Shown piece by piece: positions 15,549-24,954 of a DNA stretch of 34,017 nt. This DNA is from Tissierellia bacterium (lineage in GTDB: Bacteria; Bacillota; Clostridia; Peptostreptococcales; Acidaminobacteraceae), in NCBI GenBank assembly GCA_012841045.1, contig DUVM01000032.1, positions 1-34,017 of the forward strand, read 5' to 3'. The notes under the pieces are model-generated. The model was not told the DNA's origin. It searched no databases and saw nothing but the letters and a program-made list of their open reading frames with translations. Both the position numbers and the translations under genes were made by a program. Numbering within the stretch: position 1 is the stretch's first letter; the number at the start of each line of letters is the position of its first letter.

Positions 15549-17921
15549 TCATCTGCCAAATACTTTTCTGGCAATCTCTACTCCATCTCGCGCATCTTTT
15601 GCGTAGTAATCCGCTCCGATCATCTGTGCGTATTCCGATGTCAAGACAGCGCCACCGACCATCACCTGAGTATCGGGCAGCGCTTTTGAGAGCGCCTTGA
15701 CGGTTTGTTCCATGGTAAATACCGTCGTCGTCATCAGCGCACTGAGGCCGACAAGTTTCACATCTTCTTCTACGGCTCTTTGCACAACAGTTTCCACAGG
15801 CACATCACGGCCAAGATCAACGATCTCATATCCGTAATTTTCAAGAATCAATTTGACGATGTTTTTTCCCAAGTCATGGATGTCGCCCTGAACGGTCGCA
15901 AGGAGAATCTTTCCTGCGCTCTGTTTGGCAGTCTCGTCGTTTGAAAACACTTTTTTTATGACCTCAAAGGCCTGTTTGGATGTCTCGGCACTTTGGATCA
16001 GCTGCGGAAGGAAGATTTCTCCGCTGTCATATTTTTCCCCCACCTCATCTAGCGCCGGAATGATCCAGCGCTGTACGATCTCCAGCGGCTGAAGGCTGTG
16101 AAGAAGCTCTTCTGTCTTCTTGCCGGCTGCATCTTTTAGTCCTCTGATGATCATATCTGCGAGATTCGACTCTTCTTTCGGTGGAGCTTCTTTCTTCTGT
16201 GTATCCACGGTGGCGCTACTCTCAATGTACGAAGCGCCTCCTTCATCGAGATTTGATAGGACCCGAAAGGCTCTGATCGTATCCATCAGTCCAGCGTTTG
16301 TCGAGTCGGTGATCGGCACATCGAGGCCATAGGCAAGCGCCATCGCAAGGTAGGTATTGTTGAGTAGGTGTCTGCGGGGAAGCCCATAGGAGATATTACT
16401 GGTGCCAAGCACAATCGGCACCTTGTATGCCGCTTTAATCATCGGGATAGAGCGAAGAGTCTCCAGCACACTTTTTTGCTCAGCTGAAGCGGTCAGCACC
16501 AGCGGGTCGACGAGAATATCTTCTTCTGGAATGCCGTATTTTCTTGCTTCTTCTACGATTTTTCCTACAATCTCCAGCCTCTTTTCGGCTGTTTCGGGCA
16601 CCCCGTCTTCATCGATGGTCAGCGCCGTCACCATAGCCCCGTACTTCTTCACCAGAGGGAATATGGCATCCATACTGGAGGGCTTTGCATTCACGGAGTT
16701 GGCAATGGGCTTTCCGTTGTAGATCCGAAGACCTGATGCCATCGCCTCTGCATTTGAGGTGTCGATCATCAGCGGAATCGGCAGGATGGACTGAATTTCC
16801 TGAATCATCAGTGCCAGGACATCCTTTTCCTTCAGGTCGGGAAGACCGGCATTGATGTTTAAGACATCTGCGCCTGTGTCTTTTTGAGCGATCGCTTCCC
16901 GCACCACAAAATCCATGTCGCGCACTTTGAGCGCATGCTGCAGGCTTTTTCTACCTGTCGGATTCAGTCGCTCCCCGATGACCCTGACATCTTCTCCAAA
17001 GACGACGGTCTTAGTGGATGAGGAGCAGGCGGACAGTCTCTTGACTTCCACTCTCTTTGGCTGCTTATCACGAAGCACTCTTCTCATCTCTTGGATGTAC
17101 TCAGGCGTCGTACCGCAGCATCCGCCAAAGACACAGACACCCAAATCCGCCATCTTTCTGACTTCTTCCGCGTATTCTTCCGGCCCGACGTCATAGACGG
17201 CCAGCGTCTCACCTGAGCGAGGGAGTCCTGCGTTGGCGGTGACGATCACGGGAAGCGAAGAATATCGAAGCACCTCTTCAGCCAGTGGGCGAATCTGCGC
17301 CGGCCCCAGCGAACAGTTGAGCCCCAGCGCATTGACGCCTAGACTCTGAAGGAGCGTGACCATGGTGAGCACGTCCGTTCCTGTAAATGTCCTGTGGTCT
17401 TCCTGAAACGTCATGGTGCAAAAAACAGGAAGATCCGCGCTCTCTTTTGCGGCGATAATGGCCGCTTTGGCTTCGTAGAGATCGCTGATCGTTTCAATGA
17501 GAATCAGGTCGGCACCAGCTTGTGCCCCTGCTTCCATCTGCTCTTTAAAAAGACTTACCGCCTCTTCAAAAGGGAGTGTACCTAAAGGAGACAACAAGGT
17601 GCCGATCGGACCGATGCCAAGGGCGACGAGTCCTTCTCCTTGCGCCTTAACCGCTTCTCTTGCGATCTTCACGCCGGCTTCTACCACCTCTCGAACTGAA
17701 TAGCCGGTGCCCTGGAGTTTTAGCCGGTGCGCACCAAAGGTATTGCTCGTGAGGATCTGGGCTCCCGCCTCCAAATACTCCTGATGAATCTGCCGAATCT
17801 TCTCCGGGTGTTTGATATTGTAGAGCTCCGGGATTTCTCCGGCTTTTAGCCCTCTTCGTTGGAGCATCGTGCCCATGGCACCGTCAAAAAACAGAAATTC
17901 CCTCGACAATTTATCTAGCAC
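15549..17921 (-). CDS. metH: cobalamin-dependent methionine synthase, homocysteine/pterin/B12 domains only
   Basis: Homocysteine-binding Cys 'GGCCGTTPEYI', pterin domain 'VIGERLNPTGRKSLQHAL', B12 motif 'GDIHDLGKN'; ends without AdoMet reactivation domain. Confidence 0.92.
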   Translation of the reverse strand: MLDKLSREFLFFDGAMGTMLQRRGLKAGEIPELYNIKHPEKIRQIHQEYLEAGAQILTSNTFGAHRLKLQGTGYSVREVVEAGVKIAREAVKAQGEGLVALGIGPIGTLLSPLGTLPFEEAVSLFKEQMEAGAQAGADLILIETISDLYEAKAAIIAAKESADLPVFCTMTFQEDHRTFTGTDVLTMVTLLQSLGVNALGLNCSLGPAQIRPLAEEVLRYSSLPVIVTANAGLPRSGETLAVYDVGPEEYAEEVRKMADLGVCVFGGCCGTTPEYIQEMRRVLRDKQPKRVEVKRLSACSSSTKTVVFGEDVRVIGERLNPTGRKSLQHALKVRDMDFVVREAIAQKDTGADVLNINAGLPDLKEKDVLALMIQEIQSILPIPLMIDTSNAEAMASGLRIYNGKPIANSVNAKPSSMDAIFPLVKKYGAMVTALTIDEDGVPETAEKRLEIVGKIVEEARKYGIPEEDILVDPLVLTASAEQKSVLETLRSIPMIKAAYKVPIVLGTSNISYGLPRRHLLNNTYLAMALAYGLDVPITDSTNAGLMDTIRAFRVLSNLDEGGASYIESSATVDTQKKEAPPKEESNLADMIIRGLKDAAGKKTEELLHSLQPLEIVQRWIIPALDEVGEKYDSGEIFLPQLIQSAETSKQAFEVIKKVFSNDETAKQSAGKILLATVQGDIHDLGKNIVKLILENYGYEIVDLGRDVPVETVVQRAVEEDVKLVGLSALMTTTVFTMEQTVKALSKALPDTQVMVGGAVLTSEYAQMIGADYYAKDARDGVEIARKVFGR

Positions 17922-18654
17922 ATCCAGCCTCCCCTTCTCGTGAAAAACGGCACGTTTCGAACAAATGACAACGACTGCAGCGTCGTCTTGGCTCTCTTTT
18001 TTCTTTTGTCACGCCGATGATCGCGCTCACTGATTTTCTTGGAAGAAGAATCGATGATTCGGACAGATACAAACCAATGCGTCGAAAGGCGTTGAGGTAA
18101 TCCAGGAGAGGAGCTTGTACCGTTAGCGGAAGATCTCCGTAGCCCGGACTCCATCTCGGCGTAATAAAGTAGCCTGCTTCCTCGGCGAGTTGACGAACTT
18201 TTTCCTGCACATCATCGCAGAGCGCCTCCACAAGTGCCGTCGCACAGGCATCGAGGAGAACGCCGCGAGTCAAATCGCTCCTACTGTAGTAGCGGATCAC
18301 CTGTTCCACTTTTATCCCCAGCGTCACGGCCATCACGACAGCGTAGTCGCAGTGAGCGAGGTGTTTGTGGATATCTTTTCCCGGCAACTCGAAAGTCACC
18401 CCTTCAAAGAAAATAGAAGAATCTGTCGAGGCGATCTTCGCCTGGCGATACACGTATTGATAGCGGGCAATGCGACGGATCTCTTGCATGCACTCCTTGA
18501 CTAGACGGTCTGTCGTCTCATCCGCGCCTTCTCTTGCCATGAGATATCGATATACTTCCCGCTTGTGAAAGGGAACATCATGAGGGATTTGTTCATCCCC
18601 GCTGATAAAGATCGGCGCAAATGCATCCTCCCGCTTTTGTCTTTCTGTCCCCAT
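17911..18654 (-). CDS. stand-alone MetH reactivation (AdoMet-binding) domain protein with C-terminal Cys cluster
   Basis: 'YFITPRWSPGYGDLPLTVQAPLLDYLNAFRRIGLYLSESSILLPRKSVSAIIGV' MetH activation signature; C-term CSRCHLFETC; start at 18654 with GGAGAG RBS. Confidence 0.88.
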   Translation of the reverse strand: MGTERQKREDAFAPIFISGDEQIPHDVPFHKREVYRYLMAREGADETTDRLVKECMQEIRRIARYQYVYRQAKIASTDSSIFFEGVTFELPGKDIHKHLAHCDYAVVMAVTLGIKVEQVIRYYSRSDLTRGVLLDACATALVEALCDDVQEKVRQLAEEAGYFITPRWSPGYGDLPLTVQAPLLDYLNAFRRIGLYLSESSILLPRKSVSAIIGVTKEKREPRRRCSRCHLFETCRFSREGEAGCAR

Positions 18655-18815
18655 CTGCTCTCTCCCCACTGTTTTTAACGGTCCTCTTTGTGCACTTGTA
18701 AGCAGAGTCAGACCGATGCCTTTTCTCGTCTTTATCTGCAAATGTCCGTTGATTATAGTCAGTGTAACGCAGGAATATCCGCTTTGCAATGACATCTCAC
18801 TCATCTCATAGGCGA

Positions 18816-18848
18816 CAAAAAATGGCTCACACCGGTGAAGGTGGAGCC
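18816..18848 (-). terminator. rho-independent terminator-like hairpin
   Basis: Minus strand GGCTCCACC-ttcacc-GGTGTGAGCC-ATTTTTTG. Confidence 0.65.
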
Positions 18849-18992
18849 TTAGATAATCGCTTCTTTTGAGCTTGTCGACAGTGCATAGGAAAGCCTGTGC
18901 GAGAGGATGGCACGTGACGACTTGTGGGGAGACACAAAAGAAGGATATTAGGGGTGATAGTATGCTAATTTTCTTGCCTCAAAGCGCATGAA

Positions 18993-19661
18993 CTATGCGT
19001 TTACTCGTTCAGCTGGTTTGACGTGGATACTCTGGTATTTGATGGTCTTCGTCGGACAGACTTGTGTGCAGCTGGTGCACTGCAAACAGGCGCCGGGCGT
19101 AATCAAGGCCTTGTTGTCGACTTTCATCCGCACCGCCTCGGCAGGACATACCTGGACACATTTCGTGCATCCGATGCACCCTTCCGGCGTGACCATCTGA
19201 GAAAAGCGAGCCGGGCGACCAAAGACCCTCTGAAGGACTCCAAACGGACAGAGGAGGTTGTGGAAGACTTCCGGTCGATAGCGAAGCGTCACGAGCACCG
19301 CGAGGGCTATCCAGAACAAAAGAATCGGAATATCCCGCTTCAACACTCTTTTGGCGTAGATCATGACAGCGACGCTGAGGATCAGCCCCACCCAGGCGAC
19401 AACGCCTGAAGATAGCCAGTCAGGCTTTTTCTTCGTCTGCCAGTTGAACTTTCGTGCCAGCCACTCCGTCGGGATCATCAGCGTATGCATGGGGCAGACA
19501 TATCCGCAGAATACTCTGCCGAAAAATAGAGCGAGCAGAAGACTTACCCCGAATAGAATCAACCACAAATTCATCTTTCCGCTTCGCAGCAGGAAAAGAA
19601 ATAATGCGAGAAACAGAACTCTTACCGTATTGACAGCCGTTTTCATTGTCACTCCTTCCAT
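18993..19661 (-). CDS. NapH-like membrane 4Fe-4S protein
   Basis: TM segments, 'CGYVCPMHTLMIP', CIGCTKCVQVCP and CLQCTSCTQVCP. Confidence 0.85.
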   Translation of the reverse strand: MEGVTMKTAVNTVRVLFLALFLFLLRSGKMNLWLILFGVSLLLALFFGRVFCGYVCPMHTLMIPTEWLARKFNWQTKKKPDWLSSGVVAWVGLILSVAVMIYAKRVLKRDIPILLFWIALAVLVTLRYRPEVFHNLLCPFGVLQRVFGRPARFSQMVTPEGCIGCTKCVQVCPAEAVRMKVDNKALITPGACLQCTSCTQVCPTKTIKYQSIHVKPAERVNA

Positions 19662-19703
19662 TGATTGCTCTTTTTCTATTTTGGCGATAAAATGATAAAA
19701 AAG

Positions 19704-19721
19704 GTGTTACCGTGGTAACAC
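19704..19721. promoter_or_regulatory. inverted-repeat operator candidate
   Basis: GTGTTACC-GT-GGTAACAC, perfect 8-bp arms, 13 bp upstream of Crp/Fnr gene ATG. Confidence 0.65.
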
Positions 19722-19734
19722 ATGGAGACGATTG

Positions 19735-20376
19735 ATGAAAAAAGTTCTAGAGCCGTATCCGGCGCTCCTACATTCCTTTACTGAACAAGAGCTCGATGAG
19801 CTACTGGAAAGAGGGATCCTTCAGATCAAATCCTATGACAAAGGAAATATCATTCATCTCGAGGGAGAGCCTTGCACAAAATTTGAACTGATCCTCGAGG
19901 GCACCGTCGTCATTGAGCGAATTGACGCCGCCGGAAATTTGCTGACGATCAGTGAAATGAAAAAAGGGGAGATCCTCGGGGGAAATCTTCTCTTCTCAGA
20001 AACCCCCTATTATCCGATGACGATTACCTCTCGCTCCTCTGCTCGCCTTCTTGGGATTGAAAAAGAGGGACTGTTCTCACTTTTTTTCTCCCATCCATCT
20101 TTTCTTCGATCCTATCTAGAGCTGACAAGCGCCAACGCCAATATCCTCGGCGACACGTTGAGATATCACATCCACACCTCTCTACGCGAGCGAATCCGTC
20201 ATTTTCTTGAAGAAGAAAGACAGCGCCAGCAGTCCCCTCAAATCGTTCTGCCGATGACAAAGAAGAAATTGGCGGAAAAACTCGGTGTACAGCGCACTTC
20301 TCTTTCAAGAGAGCTAAGCAAGATGAAACAAGACGGCCTCATTGACTTTGACCGGCGAACGATTACACTCCTTTGA
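19735..20376 (+). CDS. Crp/Fnr family transcriptional regulator
   Basis: cNMP-binding fold 'GNIIHLEGEPCTKFELILEGTVVIERIDAAGNLLTI', HTH 'TKKKLAEKLGVQRTSLSRELSKMKQDGLI'. Confidence 0.88.
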   Translation: MKKVLEPYPALLHSFTEQELDELLERGILQIKSYDKGNIIHLEGEPCTKFELILEGTVVIERIDAAGNLLTISEMKKGEILGGNLLFSETPYYPMTITSRSSARLLGIEKEGLFSLFFSHPSFLRSYLELTSANANILGDTLRYHIHTSLRERIRHFLEEERQRQQSPQIVLPMTKKKLAEKLGVQRTSLSRELSKMKQDGLIDFDRRTITLL

Positions 20377-20554
20377 TCGAGCCTGCTCTTGTTAATAGCG
20401 CCCCTTCTTATGCATTACATCCTCTCGAGCAACTCTTTACCAATCCATTTTTTTCTTGCACTAGTGCCGCCTACGCCCACCCTTCTGTCTAAACAGGAAT
20501 TTCCCGTTGCGTTTGGGTACAATGTAATATGCAGACAAATCAAGGGAGGCCGAC

Positions 20555-21808
20555 ATGTATGATATCCGAAGACAACATCCAGATGATCTCGACGAGATTG
20601 TTCGCATCACCAGCAATGCATTTCCAACGCGTCGAGAGTTGACCCCTGAGGGAATCGAAAGAGAGAAACGACGATTGGCTCAGCTGATGGAGGATGATCC
20701 GGAAGTCGAATGCTACGGACTCTACGAAGACGATGTGCTCATTGCGCTTGCCCGATACTATCGATTTCGCACGAATCTGTTTGGCCGAGTGGTGGAGACG
20801 GCAGGGATCGGCTCGCTGGCAGTCGATCTATTACATAAAAAGAAACAATCCGCTTTTAAGCTGATGCGTCATTTCGAGTCATGGGCCAAAGAGAACGAAC
20901 TGCCGCTCGGGATGCTCCTTCCTTTTCGCCCTGATTTTTATAAACGTCTCGGGTATGGCTTTGGATCGAAATTTCATGAGTATCGCATCGCTCCCGAGAA
21001 CATTCCCATCTACAAAACAGAGATGCATCTGCAGTTGATTAAGCCCTCTGAAATAGAGTGGATCGCTGAATATCATAAGAAGAAGACGGAACAAACGCAT
21101 GGACTCAATCATAAACTTAAAAGAGAGCTTCGCGTCTTACAAGAAGACAGAGAGGCAAGATACGTCGCCAGCTTTGATGAAGACGAAAACATGGAGGGCT
21201 ATCTTCGCTTTCGCTTTCAAAAGCCGCAGGAGGCAGGTTGCTTTTCCCAGCATCTGATCGCCGATGAATGGTTTGTCGACTCCCCGAAAGTTCTGCGAAA
21301 ACTCCTCGAATTCATCCGAAGGCAATCGGATCAGGTAGAGCTGGTCATTTTCCACACCTCTTTGGATGACTTCCACCTGCTCTTTGACAACCCGCTCGAC
21401 ACAAGCGGTGAGTGCATTCCCCACGGAAACGTAAAGACGAATACTCAGTACACCGGCATCATGTACAAAGTGTTCTCATTTGAACAGTCATTTAGGCAGT
21501 TTGAGTATCGGCGATATGGCGAGGAGCATCTAGCCATTGCCTTTGAGGTACTCGATGAGCAGGAAGAAGACGTCCTCGAATCGTTTACCGTCGGTTTTCA
21601 GGGTGCGAAGGGAATGCTCGCCGCACAAACGCCCGATGTTCACGTGAGACTAAAAGGATCGGACTTCTCCAGTCTCTTCATGGGAAGCGTTCGATTTCAC
21701 TCCCTTGTGGACTTTGGTCTTGCGCAGATCGATGACCCCGGATATATCCAATCGATCGATCGTCTCTTTTACCTTGCGCAACGTCCTCAGTGCAACAGCG
21801 ATTTTTGA
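20555..21808 (+). CDS. GNAT N-acetyltransferase, Eis-like
   Basis: 'GIGSLAVDLLHKKKQSAFKLMRHFESWAKENELPLGMLLPFRPDFYKRLGYGFGSKF' Eis-type arrangement, 417 aa, RBS AGGGAGG. Confidence 0.85.
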   Translation: MYDIRRQHPDDLDEIVRITSNAFPTRRELTPEGIEREKRRLAQLMEDDPEVECYGLYEDDVLIALARYYRFRTNLFGRVVETAGIGSLAVDLLHKKKQSAFKLMRHFESWAKENELPLGMLLPFRPDFYKRLGYGFGSKFHEYRIAPENIPIYKTEMHLQLIKPSEIEWIAEYHKKKTEQTHGLNHKLKRELRVLQEDREARYVASFDEDENMEGYLRFRFQKPQEAGCFSQHLIADEWFVDSPKVLRKLLEFIRRQSDQVELVIFHTSLDDFHLLFDNPLDTSGECIPHGNVKTNTQYTGIMYKVFSFEQSFRQFEYRRYGEEHLAIAFEVLDEQEEDVLESFTVGFQGAKGMLAAQTPDVHVRLKGSDFSSLFMGSVRFHSLVDFGLAQIDDPGYIQSIDRLFYLAQRPQCNSDF

Positions 21809-21885
21809 TAAGTCTACCTTCCTCGTTGAAAGTAGCAAGAGATCATTCTTCGGGTATAGATGATGTACGTATGAAAGGAGTACAC

Positions 21886-22410
21886 ATGAGTAAAATATAT
21901 ACAAAAGGCGGCGACAAAGGCGCCACCTCTCTATTTGATCAGGTTCGCGTCTCAAAAGATGACATTCGTGTGGAAAGCTACGGCACTGTGGACGAATTGG
22001 GCGCAGCGCTGGGCGTTGCCAAGAATTTTACGGATGAGGAGATGAAAAAAGATATTGAAATCATCCAGCACAAACTCTTCACCGTCGCCAGCAATCTCGC
22101 CACACAAGATCAGACAAAGGTCCCCGCAAAGATTACCGAAGAGGACATCACCCGACTGGAGCATGTCGTGGACAAATACATGGACGCCGTTCCTCGGGAG
22201 AGCTGCTTCATTTTAAACGGCTCCACGAAAGCCGCAGGATTTCTCCATCTCGCGCGGACCATCTGCCGAAGAGCCGAAAGAAGAACGATCTCCCTTTCAG
22301 GGATCACCGAGGTCAATCCTCTGGTCATCAAATATCTCAACCGTCTATCCGATGCCATCTATGCCATGGCCCGCTACAGCGAAGACAACGAGGAATGCGT
22401 CAAGTACTGA
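21886..22410 (+). CDS. cob(I)alamin adenosyltransferase, PduO type
   Basis: 'KIYTKGGDKGATSLFDQVRVSKDDIRVESYGTVDELGAALG', 'LARTICRRAERRTISL'; RBS GAAAGGAG before ATG 21886. Confidence 0.93.
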   Translation: MSKIYTKGGDKGATSLFDQVRVSKDDIRVESYGTVDELGAALGVAKNFTDEEMKKDIEIIQHKLFTVASNLATQDQTKVPAKITEEDITRLEHVVDKYMDAVPRESCFILNGSTKAAGFLHLARTICRRAERRTISLSGITEVNPLVIKYLNRLSDAIYAMARYSEDNEECVKY

Positions 22411-22417
22411 TAAAAAG

Positions 22418-22456
22418 AAAAGCTCTCTTCGAAATCTAACCGGAGGGAGCTTTTTT
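22418..22456 (+). terminator. rho-independent terminator
   Basis: AAAGCTCTCT ... AGGGAGCTTTTTT. Confidence 0.7.
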
Positions 22457-22474
22457 ATGTGTTATATTCTGAGG

Positions 22475-23041
22475 CTAGAGGCCCTTTACCGGCACCGAGG
22501 TGTCATACCCAAGGGTGAAATACCTTTGACGATTAAAGGAAAACTCTTTCAATATCTCAAGCCCGAGTTTTCTCGTATGCGCTTCAACAGAGCGCCCGTT
22601 GATCTGATTGATAAACGTGATCAGCACAGGATATCTTCTGTTCATCTGCTCGCGAGAGACATCAAACACCTTCAAAAGAACATGGCTTCCCCTGTAAGGG
22701 GTGTCGATGCAGATGGGGCCGTACTGATAGGAGTTCTCTGTTGAGAGCCGACGTCCCAGATAATGTATCGAGGGTAGATCCTCTATCATAAAGGCAAAAA
22801 GTGGCCAGACAGACCAGTACTCCCACGAAGCGGCCATTGCGTAGGAGATCACTCTGTCGCCGTCTTTTGCAATGACAATCCCATTCTCTTTTTCTATCAA
22901 ATCGGCCAGTTGATCCTCTGTAAAGAGCGTCGTGACAAAACCATGTGGACGATCCTCATCCGATACGGTGTCCACATGAAATTTCTTCTGAAGCGCACGG
23001 ATGCCTTCAATGTCTTTGATGGTGGCGTTGGTGTAGATCAT
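22475..23041 (-). CDS. GNAT family N-acetyltransferase
   Basis: GNAT-like sequence 'GIVIAKDGDRVISYAMA...YGPICIDTPYRGSHVLLKVFD'. Confidence 0.7.
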   Translation of the reverse strand: MIYTNATIKDIEGIRALQKKFHVDTVSDEDRPHGFVTTLFTEDQLADLIEKENGIVIAKDGDRVISYAMAASWEYWSVWPLFAFMIEDLPSIHYLGRRLSTENSYQYGPICIDTPYRGSHVLLKVFDVSREQMNRRYPVLITFINQINGRSVEAHTRKLGLEILKEFSFNRQRYFTLGYDTSVPVKGL

Positions 23042-23541
23042 GGCCTCTCCTTACACGATGTTTCACTGATGGATTGTTGCCCATCCAGGGAGTTTTCTTG
23101 TGTGAGATCGTAGCGAAAAATACATTTGTGTGTCGAGCCGCCCTCGCGCATCACATGATCTTCGGGGAGCTCAGTTATTTCAAGAAGTTCTCCTCCGAGA
23201 ATCTCACACGTTCTTTTCGAGGCAAGATTGTCCGGATCACATGTGATGATCACATACTCCATTCCAAGAGATCTTGCGTATGAAAACAGGAGGAGACAAG
23301 CTTTGGCGGCGTAGCGATTTCCTCTATCTTCCTCAAACACCCTATAGCCGATATTTCCTCCGTAATAAGAGTTCTCATTATGTCCCAGACGAAGGTCGCA
23401 TACGCCGACCTTTTTCTTGTTCTTGTCGAGAATGAAAAAGTAGTGTGCGGGAAGCCAGTCGCTCTTTGTGTCTTTCTTGGCTTTTCTCTCCAACAGCAAC
23501 GACACATCTTCTCCCTTAAGAATTACTTTTCTGAAGAGCAT
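23038..23541 (-). CDS. GNAT family N-acetyltransferase, RimJ/RimL-like
   Basis: 'NIGYRVFEEDRGNRYAAKACLLLFSYARSLGMEYVIITCDPDNLASKRTCEILGG'; start with AAAGGGGA RBS. Confidence 0.85.
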   Translation of the reverse strand: MLFRKVILKGEDVSLLLERKAKKDTKSDWLPAHYFFILDKNKKKVGVCDLRLGHNENSYYGGNIGYRVFEEDRGNRYAAKACLLLFSYARSLGMEYVIITCDPDNLASKRTCEILGGELLEITELPEDHVMREGGSTHKCIFRYDLTQENSLDGQQSISETSCKERP

Positions 23542-23581
23542 ACGGTCCCCTTTTTCTTCTTTGAACACTCTTCAGATAATA

Positions 23582-23620
23582 TAAAAAGGATCTGCTTCTT
23601 ACGAGAAGCGTATCCTTTTA
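23582..23620. terminator. bidirectional terminator hairpin
   Basis: AAAAGGAT-ct-GCTTCT-tacg-AGAAGC-gt-ATCCTTTT. Confidence 0.7.
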
Positions 23621-23652
23621 TATCGTTTGCTGTGTGAAGAAAGGCACACGTC

Positions 23653-24846
23653 TTACTTGTCTGCATAATTATCAAAATAGCCTTGGATATAAATGATCGG
23701 CGTCCCCTTGTCGCCCGAGCCGCTGGTCAAGTCACAGAGACTTCCCAGGAGGTCACTGTATCTGCGGGGGGTTGTCCCGAGACTCAGCTCCTCATCGATC
23801 TGTCCGGCGCGCTTTTCTCGAATGCTCTTGGCCAGTGCTTCTTTGAGCTCCGCTCCTTTTAGATGGCTGAATTGATTGTCAGCAAGATATTTCAGTTTCA
23901 GCTCGTTGGGCCCACCTTCTAGTCCGGAGGTGAATCCGGGAGATACGACCGGATCGGCAAGTTCCCAAATCATGCCGAGAGGATCTTTAAAAGCGCCGTC
24001 TCCGTACACCATCACTTCGATGGTTTTTCCGGTGAGCTCTTTCATTCGCTTTTGCAGTTCTTCTACCAGCTTCTGTGAGCCTCTTGGGAAGAGCTTGACC
24101 TCTTCGTCCGATGAGAGATTGGAACCTAAGAGTCCGTATTCGGGATTGTATCCATGAGTATCAGAAGGAGTGCACAGCAGATGCTCGAGTCCCGCAATAT
24201 TCTCCGCCTTCGCTTCTAACAGTTTTCTTCTCGTGCGATGTCTGCTGTGAACATCACAGTAGAGAACGTTGCTTGTATACTCGAGGATCGTCTCGGGTCG
24301 ATTCGAAAAGATGATCGTACACTCGGCCCCTTCTGATTCGACAAGATGACGATAATATGCGATATAGTCTACATTTGAAAATGTATGCTTGCACACGCCA
24401 AAATGATCTCGGAACTCCTCTTCTGTCAGCACGTCGGTCCAGGGATTGATCCCTGCTTCATCGAGTTGATCTTCGCTAATCAGATGGTTGCCGACTTCAT
24501 CCGCAGGATAGCTGAGCTGGATGATGACGTGTTTGTTGGCCCTTGAGATGGCCTTGAGGGTGGAAGAAAATCTGTTTCGGCTCATGATGGGAAAGAGAAC
24601 GCCGATTCCCTCTTCAGGAAACAGCCGCCGGATATCAGCAGCCATCTCATCAAGGGATGCATAGTTGCCCTGGGTGCGAGCGACAACACTTTCTGTGATG
24701 GCCAGCACGTCCCGATCTCTGGGTTCTATGTGTTCTCTTTCATAGAACTCCGCCATCAGGCGCGGAACCATCTCAATCAATGAATCCCCTTCGACAAAAA
24801 TCGGTGTGCGAACGGCACTTACCAATGTCCCTATCATACTTTGCAT
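23653..24846 (-). CDS. coenzyme F420-0:L-glutamate ligase (CofE)-like protein
   Basis: 'RDRDVLAITESVVARTQGNYAS' and 'VYGDGAFKDPLGMIWELADPVVSPGFTSGL' pattern of CofE-like Firmicute proteins. Confidence 0.7.
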   Translation of the reverse strand: MQSMIGTLVSAVRTPIFVEGDSLIEMVPRLMAEFYEREHIEPRDRDVLAITESVVARTQGNYASLDEMAADIRRLFPEEGIGVLFPIMSRNRFSSTLKAISRANKHVIIQLSYPADEVGNHLISEDQLDEAGINPWTDVLTEEEFRDHFGVCKHTFSNVDYIAYYRHLVESEGAECTIIFSNRPETILEYTSNVLYCDVHSRHRTRRKLLEAKAENIAGLEHLLCTPSDTHGYNPEYGLLGSNLSSDEEVKLFPRGSQKLVEELQKRMKELTGKTIEVMVYGDGAFKDPLGMIWELADPVVSPGFTSGLEGGPNELKLKYLADNQFSHLKGAELKEALAKSIREKRAGQIDEELSLGTTPRRYSDLLGSLCDLTSGSGDKGTPIIYIQGYFDNYADK

Positions 24847-24954
24847 ACATTCCTCCCTGTCCTCTTATTTTAGTGGACTTGGCGACTTCTGACAATGAGC
24901 AACGTCAATCTTCTTAAGCAGTTTCATATCTTTAGGTGTCAAATGCTGGCAAAA

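Noticed and set aside
18816-18990. SAM or cobalamin riboswitch upstream of metH operon
   Set aside because: Terminator-like hairpin present, but I could not find S-box (e.g. AGAGnGGnGGAGGGA) or B12-box core motifs; treated as ordinary terminator plus unknown leader.
19704-19721. Canonical FNR or HcpR site
   Set aside because: Arms GTGTTACC/GGTAACAC do not match TTGAT-N4-ATCAA; left as an unassigned operator.
22475-23541. Adjacent GNAT genes as toxin-antitoxin pair (TacAT-like)
   Set aside because: Both ORFs are acetyltransferases of ordinary size; no RHH antitoxin is present.
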